DNA of 64,000 nt from Mesaphorura yosii (Eukaryota; Arthropoda; Collembola; Poduromorpha; Tullbergiidae): the NCBI GenBank assembly GCA_009869945.1, contig WIXG01000161.1, positions 1-64,000 of the forward strand. Direction: 5' to 3'. Below are positions 1-10,247 of the stretch, one piece after another (position 1 is the stretch's first letter; the number at the start of each line of letters is the position of its first letter). The notes beneath the pieces were generated by a model. The model was given only the letters and a program-made list of their open reading frames with translations, did not search any database and was not told where the DNA came from. A program made the translations under genes and the position numbers.

Positions 1-110
1 TATCCGACCCCCTAATGTTAAGGGCTAGTCGGATAATTATCGATTGATAATTATCATTGATAACTATCCGATAATTATCGGATTTTTTCGAAAAAATCAT
101 GATTTTTTCA
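1..110. repeat. AT-rich palindromic / hairpin block at left edge
   Basis: Positions 1-8 (tatccgac) and 29-36 (gtcggata) are inverted copies and could close a stem over a short loop. A perfect 16-bp palindrome lies at 67-82 (tccgataattatcgga). Two overlapping perfect palindromes follow at 81-98 and 90-109, built from runs of six A or T. The core cgataattatc recurs several times. It may be the end of a MITE or satellite unit cut by the window edge. No protein is encoded. Confidence 0.6.
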
Positions 111-411
111 CACCCTGATATTGGCCTCATCCCAAAGAAATTGCATATTTATTTCTTACTACTATCGTTCCAAGTATTTAAATTCTGTAATTGTTGCTTT
201 GTAAATGATCTTAAATCGGAATACGCTACATAAAGGTGGTTCAGTAGTAGAAAATTCTACATAGATAGCCCCGTTTTATTGATTTAGATAAAAACTTGAT
301 ATCACAACACATAAACTACGCTGTACAAACTTATGCATCGAAAGGGACAAAGGGAATCAATTAGGCATAATTGTGTACAGCCTACTCCATAATAAAAATG
401 AATACAGTACA
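111..411. other. Upstream region of first Gr gene, nothing recognised
   Basis: This stretch is AT-rich and holds no coding frame. It should contain the promoter of the first gustatory receptor gene, but no clear TATA box could be assigned. Confidence 0.4.
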
Positions 412-2002
412 ATGAATAAAATGAATAGAAACTCAAACACAGTTTTAGCAAGTCAAAGCATTGCCTCCACCGTTGGAGGGGTTATTGAAACTTCTGACAG
501 TATTTCTATCAGGATGTTAGCTCCTGCAGCCGTAGAGGATCTCCTTTGCGACACTCTAAAATGGGCCCATTGGAGTGTTAAAGTTCTGGGCTACAGCGTA
601 CTGAGTGTTTCCACCAACGGTCGCCAAGGGAGGACGCTGGTCCTCGAACACTGGCGCAGCTTCTCGCGTTGGTACCCAATTCTGCATCTTGTCGTATTTC
701 TTTTGGTAACCATTGACTACTTCCTGTTGGACGATGTCTTACAATACGTCCCATCAAGTGGATCCACCGAACACTATATCTACGTGATTAACGGTACTCT
801 CATCGTTTACTCAAGCGTAGTTTACAAAGTTCTTGCGAATATTTTTGCCCGACCTGCACTTCAGTTCTGGAAGAGTACTGTTGCGTTACTTGATCACATG
901 GCTCGACACGGGGTTGATGTTCACCAGCACGTCGAATTGTTTCAAGGCTTCAAGAAATGGTCAAGGAATCGATTATGTTTGTACGGATGCGCTGCTTTGT
1001 CTAGCACATGTTTCCTGGTTATTGTCTACCCAGTGTTGACATACTCATTGGGATTGAAAATTTTTGGGGCGCAAAATTATATGTCGCCCTCGGCCATTGC
1101 GAACTTTGGTTACTCGTGTCTCTTCACAATGATGAGCATATGTCAAACCATCTGGCTGACCAGTTTCTTGGCAATCTACCGGATTTGTGTCGAGATTCTC
1201 CGCAAGGACCTGGCACAACTGGTTCGTTCCGAAGAGCTATCATTAAACCCACTAAACCGTAGCCTGAGGCAGCGGAGCTCTGATGAGACTTCGTATACTT
1301 TCCAAAGATCAAAATACGAACGAAAGATAATGAGTACTCTGATCATATATTACAAAATTGAGTCTCAGGTTCATTTGTACAACGAATTCTTCGGGCTCCG
1401 GGTTGCGTTTGAAGTTCTGATCCAATCGAGCTATATTCTAATGTTTGTTTTTCTGGTCTTAATCTCTCTTGGTTCAAATTCAGCCGAACCAATTGTGCTG
1501 TTTTCATCCACAGTGTCCATTTTACTGTTCGTTGCATCTTTGTACGATTTAAGCAACTCTTCAACCATGTTGGCAAAAGAAATTGATAGCTTCACATCTA
1601 CACTGGAGCTGCTGCTAATGGAAAGTGATGACAAGCACGGCTGCAGTGAGTTCTTGCGGCAAAAAATAATGACATTAATCCTTAAGGTCACTGCCAAGCC
1701 GTTGGAGCCAGCGCCGGGACATTTCTTTAAATTGAATCGTGGAACTCTGACATCGGTAACCAATTCAAGCATCATTTCTAAGAGAAATTAAGACAATGTC
1801 TTCAGAAAATTGTTCCAAGCTAATTGTTTCTGGAGAAATTGTCCCAAGTGAATTGTTCCTATACAATTCCTCGTAATTGAAGCTTTTTGCTTACATACAG
1901 ATTGGATCGGCGATAACAACCTACTTAATCGTGCTTGTTCAGTTCCGGTCAGCTGATCATGGGCTGGGAAGGTCCCCCTACGTCGACGCGTCGGTAAAAT
2001 AA
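412..2002 (+). CDS. Gustatory receptor (insect-type chemoreceptor), copy 1
   Basis: Two exons, 412-1755 and 1901-2002, give about 481 aa with a phase-0 intron. The family is a seven-transmembrane ligand-gated cation channel that acts in the sensory neuron membrane with an intracellular N-terminus. The N-terminal block LKWAHWSVKVLGYSVLS and the RWYP motif are shared with the four paralogues in this window. The C-terminus carries the Gr signature TYLIVLVQF in the short last exon. The first in-frame ATG is at 412, with another at 421; the frame opens earlier but without ATG. A long intracellular loop of about 60 residues lies between the conserved segments RKDLAQLV and IYYKIESQ. The next Gr starts 270 bp downstream on the same strand. 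The ligand cannot be inferred. Confidence 0.88.
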
Positions 2003-2272
2003 GTTGATCTGTAAACTTTAAACTATACTTAGTGCCGTTATTGCATGTACTTATCTAAATAGAAATCAAATCAATCACATTAATATTTGAGTAAACTCAC
2101 ACCATTTGAAATGTTCAGCGACATGTTTCATATACAATCATGATTACTTGAGTTGTTGCTCTGTTGTGGTTGTTAGTCACTCTTTATCTTACAAATGGAA
2201 GAGCCCGACAATCGTTCATTGTAATACTCCTTTGTATAGCCAGCGAAGACATCGACGCAGTGTTTCACAAAA

Positions 2273-3586
2273 ATGGTCTCACAAAAGAGACACGCTGAAG
2301 ATTTCCTCTACGACACCCAAAAATGGGAGTTTTGGTCTGCCAAAGTGATCGGATTCCATGTCCTGAGCTTCGGTGACCATAAAATGCACGTGAAAAGCTG
2401 GCGACATTTTTCCCGTTGGTATCCACTCCTGAATGTGGCACTCTTGCTTCTGTCAACTGCATACTACAACTACTACTACGAGTCTTATTACAAAAAATTC
2501 TTTCCGCCAGACGGTTCGACGGAGTCCATCATCTTCACACTGAATGGAAATCTGTCTTGTTGGATCGGAATAGTGTACAAAATGACTGCAAACTGGGTTG
2601 CTCGTCGTATCTGTGAGTTTTGGTCCAGAACGGCTTCACTTCTTAACTACATCTCGGACGCCGGAGTTGACCTTCGCGGTCACGATGATCTGTTCAAGAA
2701 ATTCAAACTGGACATGCGAAAGACTTGCATCCTGTTTGCATTTATCATAATCAGTGCGCACGTCACCTTCTCTTGCATTTACCCACTTCTGGCGTATTTG
2801 TATGGTTGGAAGTACTTCTCCGCGTACGGCATACCAGATTTCATATTTCTCCTTCAGTTCTCATTTTGGGGACTCAACCAAATCGTCCGCCTTCTTCAAA
2901 CGATCTGGATCTCCAGCTTCTTGGGCATTTATCAATGTTGCCTTCAAATACTGCGAAGGGAACTGACAAAATGTAGGCCCATACGTGAACATGAATTCAG
3001 AATCCTGACTTGCCTTCGAATCTACCACCGAATCGAAGGCGAGCTGCAGGCATTCAACGATTTCTTCGGATGGCGGATCATTGTCGAAGTTTTGCTACAT
3101 TCGAGTTATATTTTAATGCTTCTCTTCATAGCGATGCTGGGATGGAATTCGGAAAACAAGAACCCAGCAACTGTGCTAAGTACATTTCCGCCTCTCTTAC
3201 TCACGGTGATTTCATTCTACAAATTCGGCAGTGCGAGCACGGAATTAGCTGAAGAAGCCAGACATTTTAGTTCGCAGTTGGAGACCGTTCTCCTTGAAAC
3301 GGACGCCAATCAGTTTAGCCTCAGACAGAAGATTCAAAGTGTTTGCAGTGGAATTTCGTCGCGCCCGCTGCAAGCGGAGCCTGGAAACTTCTTCGTCCTC
3401 AATCGAAGTTTAGTCGCATCTGTAAGTGCCCTTTATAAATAACTAATTTCAATTAGCGATTTGTATTACGACTGAAATTCGCAGGTTACCACTGGGATAA
3501 CGACGTATTTAATCGTTTTAGTCCAGTTTCGATCCGCTGACAAAGGCATTGGAATGACAATTGAACCGAATCTTGCAATGACTTAG
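2273..3586 (+). CDS. Gustatory receptor, copy 2
   Basis: Exons 2273-3421 and 3485-3586 give about 416 aa. The protein starts MVSQKRHAEDFLYDTQKW and keeps the family blocks FSRWYP and IWISSFLGIYQ, with TYLIVLVQFRSAD in the last exon. The intron is phase 0, at the same place as in copies 1, 3 and 4. The internal loop before RIYHRIEGE is short, as in copy 3 and unlike copies 1 and 4. An ATG directly at the conserved N-terminal block fixes the start well. It is part of a head-to-tail tandem array. Role from the family: contact chemoreceptor channel; ligand unknown. Confidence 0.88.
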
Positions 3587-3798
3587 CACTCAGTTGAGCA
3601 AATAGGAAATTACTGAGCAGTAGAAATCGATAGTAATTTCCTTCCGAAGTCTCACACGCTACATCCCATTAACTAAATTAATTCCAAACAATCAATAATG
3701 TGTAAAGTTTATAGTAATTGCATTGGCCAATTAACGAGACCTTCGGCCAGTCTCCTTTATAGATAAACCAGGATTGGAACGAGCAAATCTTTAGAACC

Positions 3799-5145
3799 AT
3801 GGGGCATTCGACTCTCTCGCATGAGCATCTTCTCTGCGATGCTCTGAAATGGGCGCATTGGAGTGTCAAATTCCTGGGGTACAGCGTGTTGAGTGTTTCT
3901 CAAGTTCGACGAGGGCACCAAGAGCGGACGTTTGTGCTGGCGAACTGGAGCAGTTCTGCTCGTTGGTACCCAATCATGCACCTTGCGGTCTTACTGGCAT
4001 TGATGGTTTACTACCGTGTCAATCATGACGAACTACAGCAGTTTACACCGTCAAACGGTTCTACCGAGTACGTCGTCTTCACCTTGATCATCGCTTTGTC
4101 ATCGTACGCCGGCACTGTTTATAGGATACTTGCAAATATACATGCCCAGTCCATGTTGAATTTCTGGAAGAGCACAGTGGCACTCTTTGACTTTATGGCA
4201 ACACGTGGAATTGATTTTCAGCCGTATTCCCCTGAGTTTCAGGAGTACAAGCGGTGGTCCAGGAACAGGTTCATGCTATATGTATCCTGCGGCATGGGAA
4301 GTGCTGCCTTGATCGGTTGCGTGCATCCTGCAGTGGCATACTTTGCCGGTTGGAAGTACTTCAAGTCCTCAACACCGCCTCCATTTTTAATGTGCATGTA
4401 CCTTTCGTATTCTGCAATGTTGGGAGGAGCTAGTTTGGCCCAAGTCATCTGGATCACCAGCTTCTTACACCTTTACCGAATCTGCACCAAGATTCTGCGA
4501 AAAGATCTGCATCACAATGCCGATCGTAGAATTCTGGACAGCCTGGCAGTCTACTACAAGATCGAATCTCACGTTGAAGCGTTCACCGAATTCTTTGGAT
4601 GGAGAATTACGATCGAAGTGTTGATTCAAGCGACCAAAATTGTGATGTCCGTGTTTATATTAATAATTTCGCTGACGCCAGAGCCCCAACGCATCTTTCT
4701 GAGTTCGTTCATCGTCATCTTGACTTTACTGCTCGGACTATCATTTTATGACCTGAGCAATTCCTCTACCCTGCTTGTGGAGGAGGCCCATCGCTTGTCG
4801 ACGGTTTTGGAAGCATTGACCTTGGAGACGAAGAAGGAGGAGGAGAGTCTGAGGCAAAAGATGCAGGCGATGATTGCGAAGATTATTGGCAAACCACCAC
4901 AGCCGGCGCCCGGGCATTTCTTTACTCTTAATCGTGGAATCCTGATACCGGTGCGAATGCGAATGCTGATTAGATCGCGTGTCAAGATTGTGAAATATTT
5001 CATCGAATTTTTTTGTTTTTACATGCAGCTCGGATTTGCCATTACAACCTATTTGATTGTGTTGGTTCAGTTTCGGTCAGCTGACTACAAACCGGAGACA
5101 ATTCCATTTGCGCGTGGAATCGTGGATAATTATGCGAGCACTTAA
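3799..5145 (+). CDS. Gustatory receptor, copy 3
   Basis: Likely exons 3799-4950 and 5029-5145 give about 422 aa spliced. The 78-bp intron is phase 0, has GT-AG borders, is a multiple of three and contains no in-frame stop, so an unspliced transcript would also be open (448 aa). The spliced junction restores the family pattern (NRGILIP then LGFAITTYLIVLVQF). N-terminal LKWAHWSVKFLGYSVLS is nearly identical to copy 1. The internal loop is short. Neighbouring Gr genes lie about 210 bp away on each side. The inferred role is a seven-transmembrane chemoreceptor channel. Confidence 0.88.
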   Translation: MGHSTLSHEHLLCDALKWAHWSVKFLGYSVLSVSQVRRGHQERTFVLANWSSSARWYPIMHLAVLLALMVYYRVNHDELQQFTPSNGSTEYVVFTLIIALSSYAGTVYRILANIHAQSMLNFWKSTVALFDFMATRGIDFQPYSPEFQEYKRWSRNRFMLYVSCGMGSAALIGCVHPAVAYFAGWKYFKSSTPPPFLMCMYLSYSAMLGGASLAQVIWITSFLHLYRICTKILRKDLHHNADRRILDSLAVYYKIESHVEAFTEFFGWRITIEVLIQATKIVMSVFILIISLTPEPQRIFLSSFIVILTLLLGLSFYDLSNSSTLLVEEAHRLSTVLEALTLETKKEEESLRQKMQAMIAKIIGKPPQPAPGHFFTLNRGILIPVRMRMLIRSRVKIVKYFIEFFCFYMQLGFAITTYLIVLVQFRSADYKPETIPFARGIVDNYAST

Positions 5146-5363
5146 AACAGGAATATTTCGAAAAAGTTCAGGTCCACAGTAGCAAATTATGCGAATATCA
5201 ATAAACCCGCCTACCGTAGTGAATTTGATCGTCTCGTGACTTTTTAGCTCATTAGCGAAATTAATTGCAAACAAAGATCTGCCCAATCGTATCAGGTTCA
5301 CAGAAACCTAAATGGGTCTAATCCGTGAAGCATCGTAAAGGACAGTCAGAATTTGTGTGAGTC

Positions 5364-6810
5364 ATGGCCTCCATATGCGGCTACGTGTCCTTTGAAGATC
5401 TGCTCGCCGACATCCAGAAATGGCAACACTGGAGCATGAAGCTCCTTGGTTACAGCGTGCTTAGCTTCTCAGGCTCCGAGACAGGAAAAGGTCGCAAGGT
5501 GACACTGAAAAACTGGCTCAGTTTTTCGCGTTGGTATCCAGTTCTACATGTGGTCTTTCTGTTCTACATGGCATCCAACTACATATTTGAACTCGAGGAA
5601 ATGATGAAGGTGTTACTCTCACCCGGGTCCACAACGGAGTTTTACATCTACGTGGTGAACGGAGGTCTGTCAGCGTTCGTTGGCGGATTTTACAGGGTAC
5701 TTGCTAATGTCAAAGCCACGTCCATGCTACATTTTTGGAGCCGTACTCCTACACTGCTTGAGTTCATGGCCCAGCATGGTATCAATTTTGAAGAACACAT
5801 GCACCTGTTTCAAGCCTTCAAGCGATCATCGAGGAAGAAACTGGTCTTAACCAGCCTGAGCGCGCTTTTGGGTGTAACCTTAATCTCATTTCTTTATCCA
5901 ATGTTGTCGTTTCTGTTCGGCTGGGGCTTCTTAGCCTCACAAAAGCCGCCGCCCATCCCGATGGCAATGATGTTCGCATACTTTGGCATTACAACTAGTC
6001 TGAGTGTTTGCCAAATGCTTTGGTTCTCAAGCTTCTTGGGAATTTATCGGCTTTGCGTCAAGATTCTTCGAGAAGACTTGGCTCAACTGGTTCAAAGCAC
6101 TCATCAGTCTAATTCTCTTGCAAAGGGCGTTTTAAAAGTCGCCACGATTGCACCGAGCATCATGAAACCCATCGACTTCTCCGACGGGCCGAAGTATGAG
6201 CAAAAAATATTGAACAGTTTGGCCATTTACTACAAGATCGAGTCTCATGTTCGTGTCTACAACAAATTCTTTGGCCCGAGAATTGCCTGGGAGGTTTTGC
6301 TGTACGCCTCCTACGTTTTGATGTACACTTTCATATTTCTCGTGTCAATCAATTCAGACGCGAAGGAGCAACTCATTTTGAGTACTGGCATTTTTACCGC
6401 GACGTTGTTTAGCATGTGTGTCTACGATTTGAGCAGCGCTTCGACGATGCTGCTCCGGGAAACGAACGGCCTGCTCTCGACCCTAGAAGAGCTGCTGTTG
6501 GAGAGCCGAGTGGAGGACACGTACTTGAGACAAAAGCTGCTGACGGTGATTCTGAAAATCATTGGAAAGCCTCTGGAACCGGCGCCTGGGCACTTCTTCA
6601 CCCTGAACCGTGGCATCATAACTTCGGTAAGAAATTATTATTGCCACCGCGCAGAGGACGCGTTAGTCAAGTAAAGTACATATTATTATCTAGATTGGGT
6701 CAGCAATAGTAACCTACTTGGTTGTGTTGGTTCAATTTCGATCGGACGACAAGATGAAAAGCGAAATACCTCCCTTGACCATAAACAGCACCTGTAAATG
6801 CCCAGTGTAA
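5364..6810 (+). CDS. Gustatory receptor, copy 4
   Basis: Exons 5364-6626 and 6694-6810 give about 459 aa. The protein begins MASICGYVSFEDLLADIQKW and shares LLGYSVLSFSG, FSRWYP, IYYKIESHV and APGHFFTLNRG with the other copies. The last exon supplies TYLVVLVQF after a phase-0 intron. A roughly 55-residue intracellular loop is present, as in copy 1. It is the last member of the contiguous array. The C-terminal tail after the signature (SDDKMKSEIPPL...) is unique to this copy. The inferred role is a chemoreceptor channel with unknown ligand. Confidence 0.88.
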
Positions 6811-7650
6811 ATTACAATCAGTACAAAAGTAGTTTAATACGCGCCAGGTGAGTTTCGTATCGCTGGTTTCTTATCCTATCACTCTTTGGTTGATTAATCA
6901 ATCAATTACTCGCGAACTCAATTAGTAGACAAATTAGTTTATGCGCTTTCTGAGAAAGACTTACTCTTTGATTCTGAAAATTATTGTTAGTTTTCATTGT
7001 TGCAAGAGTACAGTTTAATTATTACCTATGATTTTGCTATTAAAGCGTTGTACAACTGTACAAGTTTTAAAGTTTGTAATTCCACTTGGTCATGGTTCGG
7101 ATTTGTCTGGAACCAAAGCATGTGGAGATTTTCGCTGGTGAAAATGCTCAACAGGTACGCACCATTATTGTTCACAACGCTTATGCTGCATGAGTCCTGC
7201 AGTCTTGTTGAACGCAATTCTTGAAGCAGTTTTCCACGATATATGATAACATGCTTCCAATTTCACGTTCGTGGAGGATCTATCTTATTTTTGACTCTGG
7301 ATTCTGAGAAAAACTGCATTAATGTCAACGACATTTGGCGTTCTGTCGAAACAAATGAGGTGTTTATGTTAACGAACAATACTCTAGCTTAGCCAGTGCA
7401 ATTCATTTTTATTGAAGATGTATACCACAATTATGTCAGTCAACCAAATGAGACCATCTTGTTGAAGCTGCCGGTAGTGCTTAATTCATGCTATCATGGC
7501 GATTCGCTATGAAAAGAATGCAAGAGGAGGAACCTGAGACAGCAGAGTACTGTCCGGCTGTTTATTGGCAAAAGTTTTGTGCAGGACACGAAGAGATGCA
7601 GGAAGAATAAGTGGACAGTGATTATGATTTATGAATGTTGAGTGAGTGCT
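6811..7650. other. Intergenic region, no gene seen
   Basis: About 840 bp between the Gr array and the 3' end of the tryptophan-rich gene. Short open frames at 7.0-7.2 kb on both strands overlap each other and look random. A minus-strand AATAAA (TTTATT at about 7561-7566 on +) could end the tryptophan-rich transcript. Confidence 0.4.
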
Positions 7651-8324
7651 TTAGGCAGCAACGTAGTAAGTCCAGGGCCAAGAGGAGGCGTACGTGTTCC
7701 AGCCGTTCCACGTTGGGACTGAGGCGGTGTTCCAGCTCCAGCTGCTTGAGGGAGACCACGCGCTGCGGGCCACTGGCACAGTGTTCCAGTTGTTGCTGGT
7801 TGTCCAGGTGTGAGATGGTGTGCCGGAAGACCATGAGCCACTGCGAGCTACTGGAACGGCAGTGTTCCAGTTGTTGCCGTTCCAAGTATGCGACTGTGAT
7901 GGCTCCACGTTTGAGGACCACAGAGGCAGAGCGCGGGCGTTAGCGCCAGATTGACCTGACTGTGTGTTCCAGTTGGAATTCCAGTTGTGAGAGGGTTGCT
8001 GTGTGTTCCATGCGCTCTTGGTGACCGGAACAGTGTTCCACTGCTGTTGCTGCTCATCCCACTGAGTCCATTGATGGCCGTTCCATTGCACGGGAGCACC
8101 GGTGGCATACGTCGTGGTGTAGGCGACTGGAGAAGACCCAACGACGTGAGTCGGCTTCTGCTGGTGTTCTGGTTTGACCGCAGTGGAGGGAGGGTTCCAC
8201 TGAGTATCGGCGGTGGCGACCGCGAACAACACGACGAGAACGACAATCTGAAATCAAAATCAGTAAATCAAAATTAGGGTTTGCTCTACCAAAGTGATTT
8301 CGAATTATAACTCACTGTATTCAT
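7651..8324 (-). CDS. Secreted tryptophan/asparagine-rich repeat protein
   Basis: Two exons on the minus strand, 8324-8316 (only MNT) and 8247-7651, encode about 201 aa. The joined start MNTIVVLVVLFAVATAD is a good signal peptide. The mature protein holds about 21 tryptophans (roughly 10%), many in the repeated phrase NWNT followed by VPVARSAW or a close variant. It ends WPWTYYVAA. A TATA box and an initiator-like TCAGT lie upstream at the expected spacing. I recognise no family. Composition and signal peptide suggest an extracellular structural, cuticular or adhesive material; that is inference. It is flanked by unrelated intergenic DNA. Confidence 0.75.
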
Positions 8325-8370
8325 TGTGAAGATGAGGCAGGCAATTTGTACTTTGACAATCAAAGACTGG

Positions 8371-8410
8371 ACTGATAAACCGGCGTCGGTCTGCTCCCGC
8401 TTTTATAGCC
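8371..8410 (-). promoter_or_regulatory. TATA box and initiator of the Trp-rich gene
   Basis: Read on the minus strand, GGCTATAAAA lies at 8410-8401 and TCAGT at 8375-8371, about 30 bases downstream. This matches the arthropod TATA-to-initiator spacing. The ATG follows about 50 bases later. Confidence 0.65.
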
Positions 8411-10158
8411 GGTGGTACGCACAGCTTTTTTGCCGTCATCGCGTCGCATCGGAGTCGTGTTAATTGCTTTTTACAAGGTCCAGGCATTGGCCGCCGGCAA
8501 GGTCGGTCGAAGTTGAAAATTCAAGACGATTCTTGCACGCTGAGTTCATGGATCCTCCAGCACCTGATTGACGATTGACGTTAATGAGGACAAAGGTCCC
8601 CTGGACAATTCCTTCTCCTCATCTCGCCACAGTCTACCAGCATATCGGCGTACGAGACGAGATGGTTTCTGATGTCAACTGACAAGATTTACTACTTGAT
8701 TTAACAAGTTGAATTGAATTAACACGTCAAAAGCTGGAGAAGAAACCGGTCGCATCCTCGTCCAGAGATTTATTGCCTTGTGCCTGCCGTAAACACAAAC
8801 TACTCCACCACTGTAGTATTTGTTGCCAAATTCAAACCTCAATGGCCTGCGTGTTAATTAATTGCACGCTTACGAGCCAGTTATTAACGATTCTTCGAGA
8901 ATTTCAACCCTTGCTTATTAGCAAGGTCCATGCCTATATGTAGACGCAGTGCTCCATGAAAAGGGCAAGAGCAGTCAACAACCACAACCACACCCAGGGC
9001 AAGGCCAAAGCAAAGGTTGATTTTTACAATTTGCACGTACAAAAAATTGGGGATTACGTAACGTAAGTTATAAACCCACAAAAATGCGACAAATGCCATT
9101 AGCAGTATAGCCAATAGCTGAGAATTTGGTGGCCCACCTGCAAAGTGTCGTCGATTTTTACTGAGCAAGACAAAACCATCGTCTCTCTATTTTGAACTTT
9201 TGCCTACTTTAAAACTCGTTTGCTAAGTTCAGTTGTGTCTGGTTCATCAGGACAGTACAGTCTCCACAAATATGATAAAAAGTCCAAGATAAAAGTGTAG
9301 TTTAGAATAAATTGTATGTGGAAGAATAGCTGGCATACAGCAATGGATTTGCTGCATATTAATAATTTGAATGATCTTCCTCGTCTTAATGCAATTATTA
9401 GAAGATGAAAACGCGCATGCAAACTAACTCCGTACATACACAATTTGGATTCTGCAAACGGTACAGATTTGATTGACGTGTTATTACAACCGCGGTTAAG
9501 GAAAGGCCTTGATCAAGGGCGTGGTGTGCATTTCAGCAGCAGCATTAATTATGAATCGTATTGATGCTGATTTGGCCTGGCAAACGCTTAATTGATGAGC
9601 GTACACTTTTTGCACGCGATGCCCCTTCCATGCGTCTCCGTCTCATTGTCCTCTTCTCGCATCTCATCGCATTTGTATTCAGACGAGAAGAGAACGCAGA
9701 ACAGAACGAGGATGCTGCACAATGAACTTCTTCGAATTTGCCTTTGCCTTTCGCTTGAATTCAAATAACTTTTGGATCCAGTACAAAAAGCATGCGAAAA
9801 AATTAATGACATCTTTTTATTAATGTCTTCCTATAATAACCATTGGCCATTTATAATGGACCATTAACATCGCGTGGCGCTGTGTTACCTTTTGTGGTCA
9901 TAAATTCACAATTGACGAGCTGGCCGACGCTGGTCGCTGGCTGGCTCATACAAAAAATGAATGACGCCTTACAATGTGGTAGTCTAATCAGCGCTTAATT
10001 TTTCAGGCTTCGATCGAGCCAAGTCGATTTGGGGATTGGCTTTGGCTTGGCCACTTGCGACTGGCTTAAGGATAATTCGTAAAAATTCCTGCTGGATTTT
10101 TTCTAGGATGTAAATGTGAAATCAATACTTGCGTTTTATTGCTGGGCTTTGCACAGGG
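8411..10158. other. Intergenic region, no gene supported
   Basis: About 1.75 kb between divergently transcribed secreted-protein genes. The minus-strand open frames here (for example 8884-9168) have no splice or family support. It probably holds upstream control elements for both flanking genes. Confidence 0.4.
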
Positions 10159-10195
10159 TATAAAAGACTTGAAGGTTGCCAAATATCAGCTCAGT
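10159..10195 (+). promoter_or_regulatory. TATA box and initiator of the Pro/Ala-rich cuticle-like gene
   Basis: TATAAAAG at 10159-10166 is followed by TCAGT at 10191-10195, a spacing of about 32-34 bases. The start codon at 10248 follows about 55 bases later. Confidence 0.75.
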
Positions 10196-10247
10196 TTCTA
10201 ATTTTACAATTCCTGATTGCAGACGCGTGATTCGTGCCCTTTGCATC

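Noticed and set aside
7026..7224. Overlapping open frames on both strands in the Gr/Trp-rich spacer
   Set aside because: They are short, mutually antisense and have no family features; they look like chance frames.
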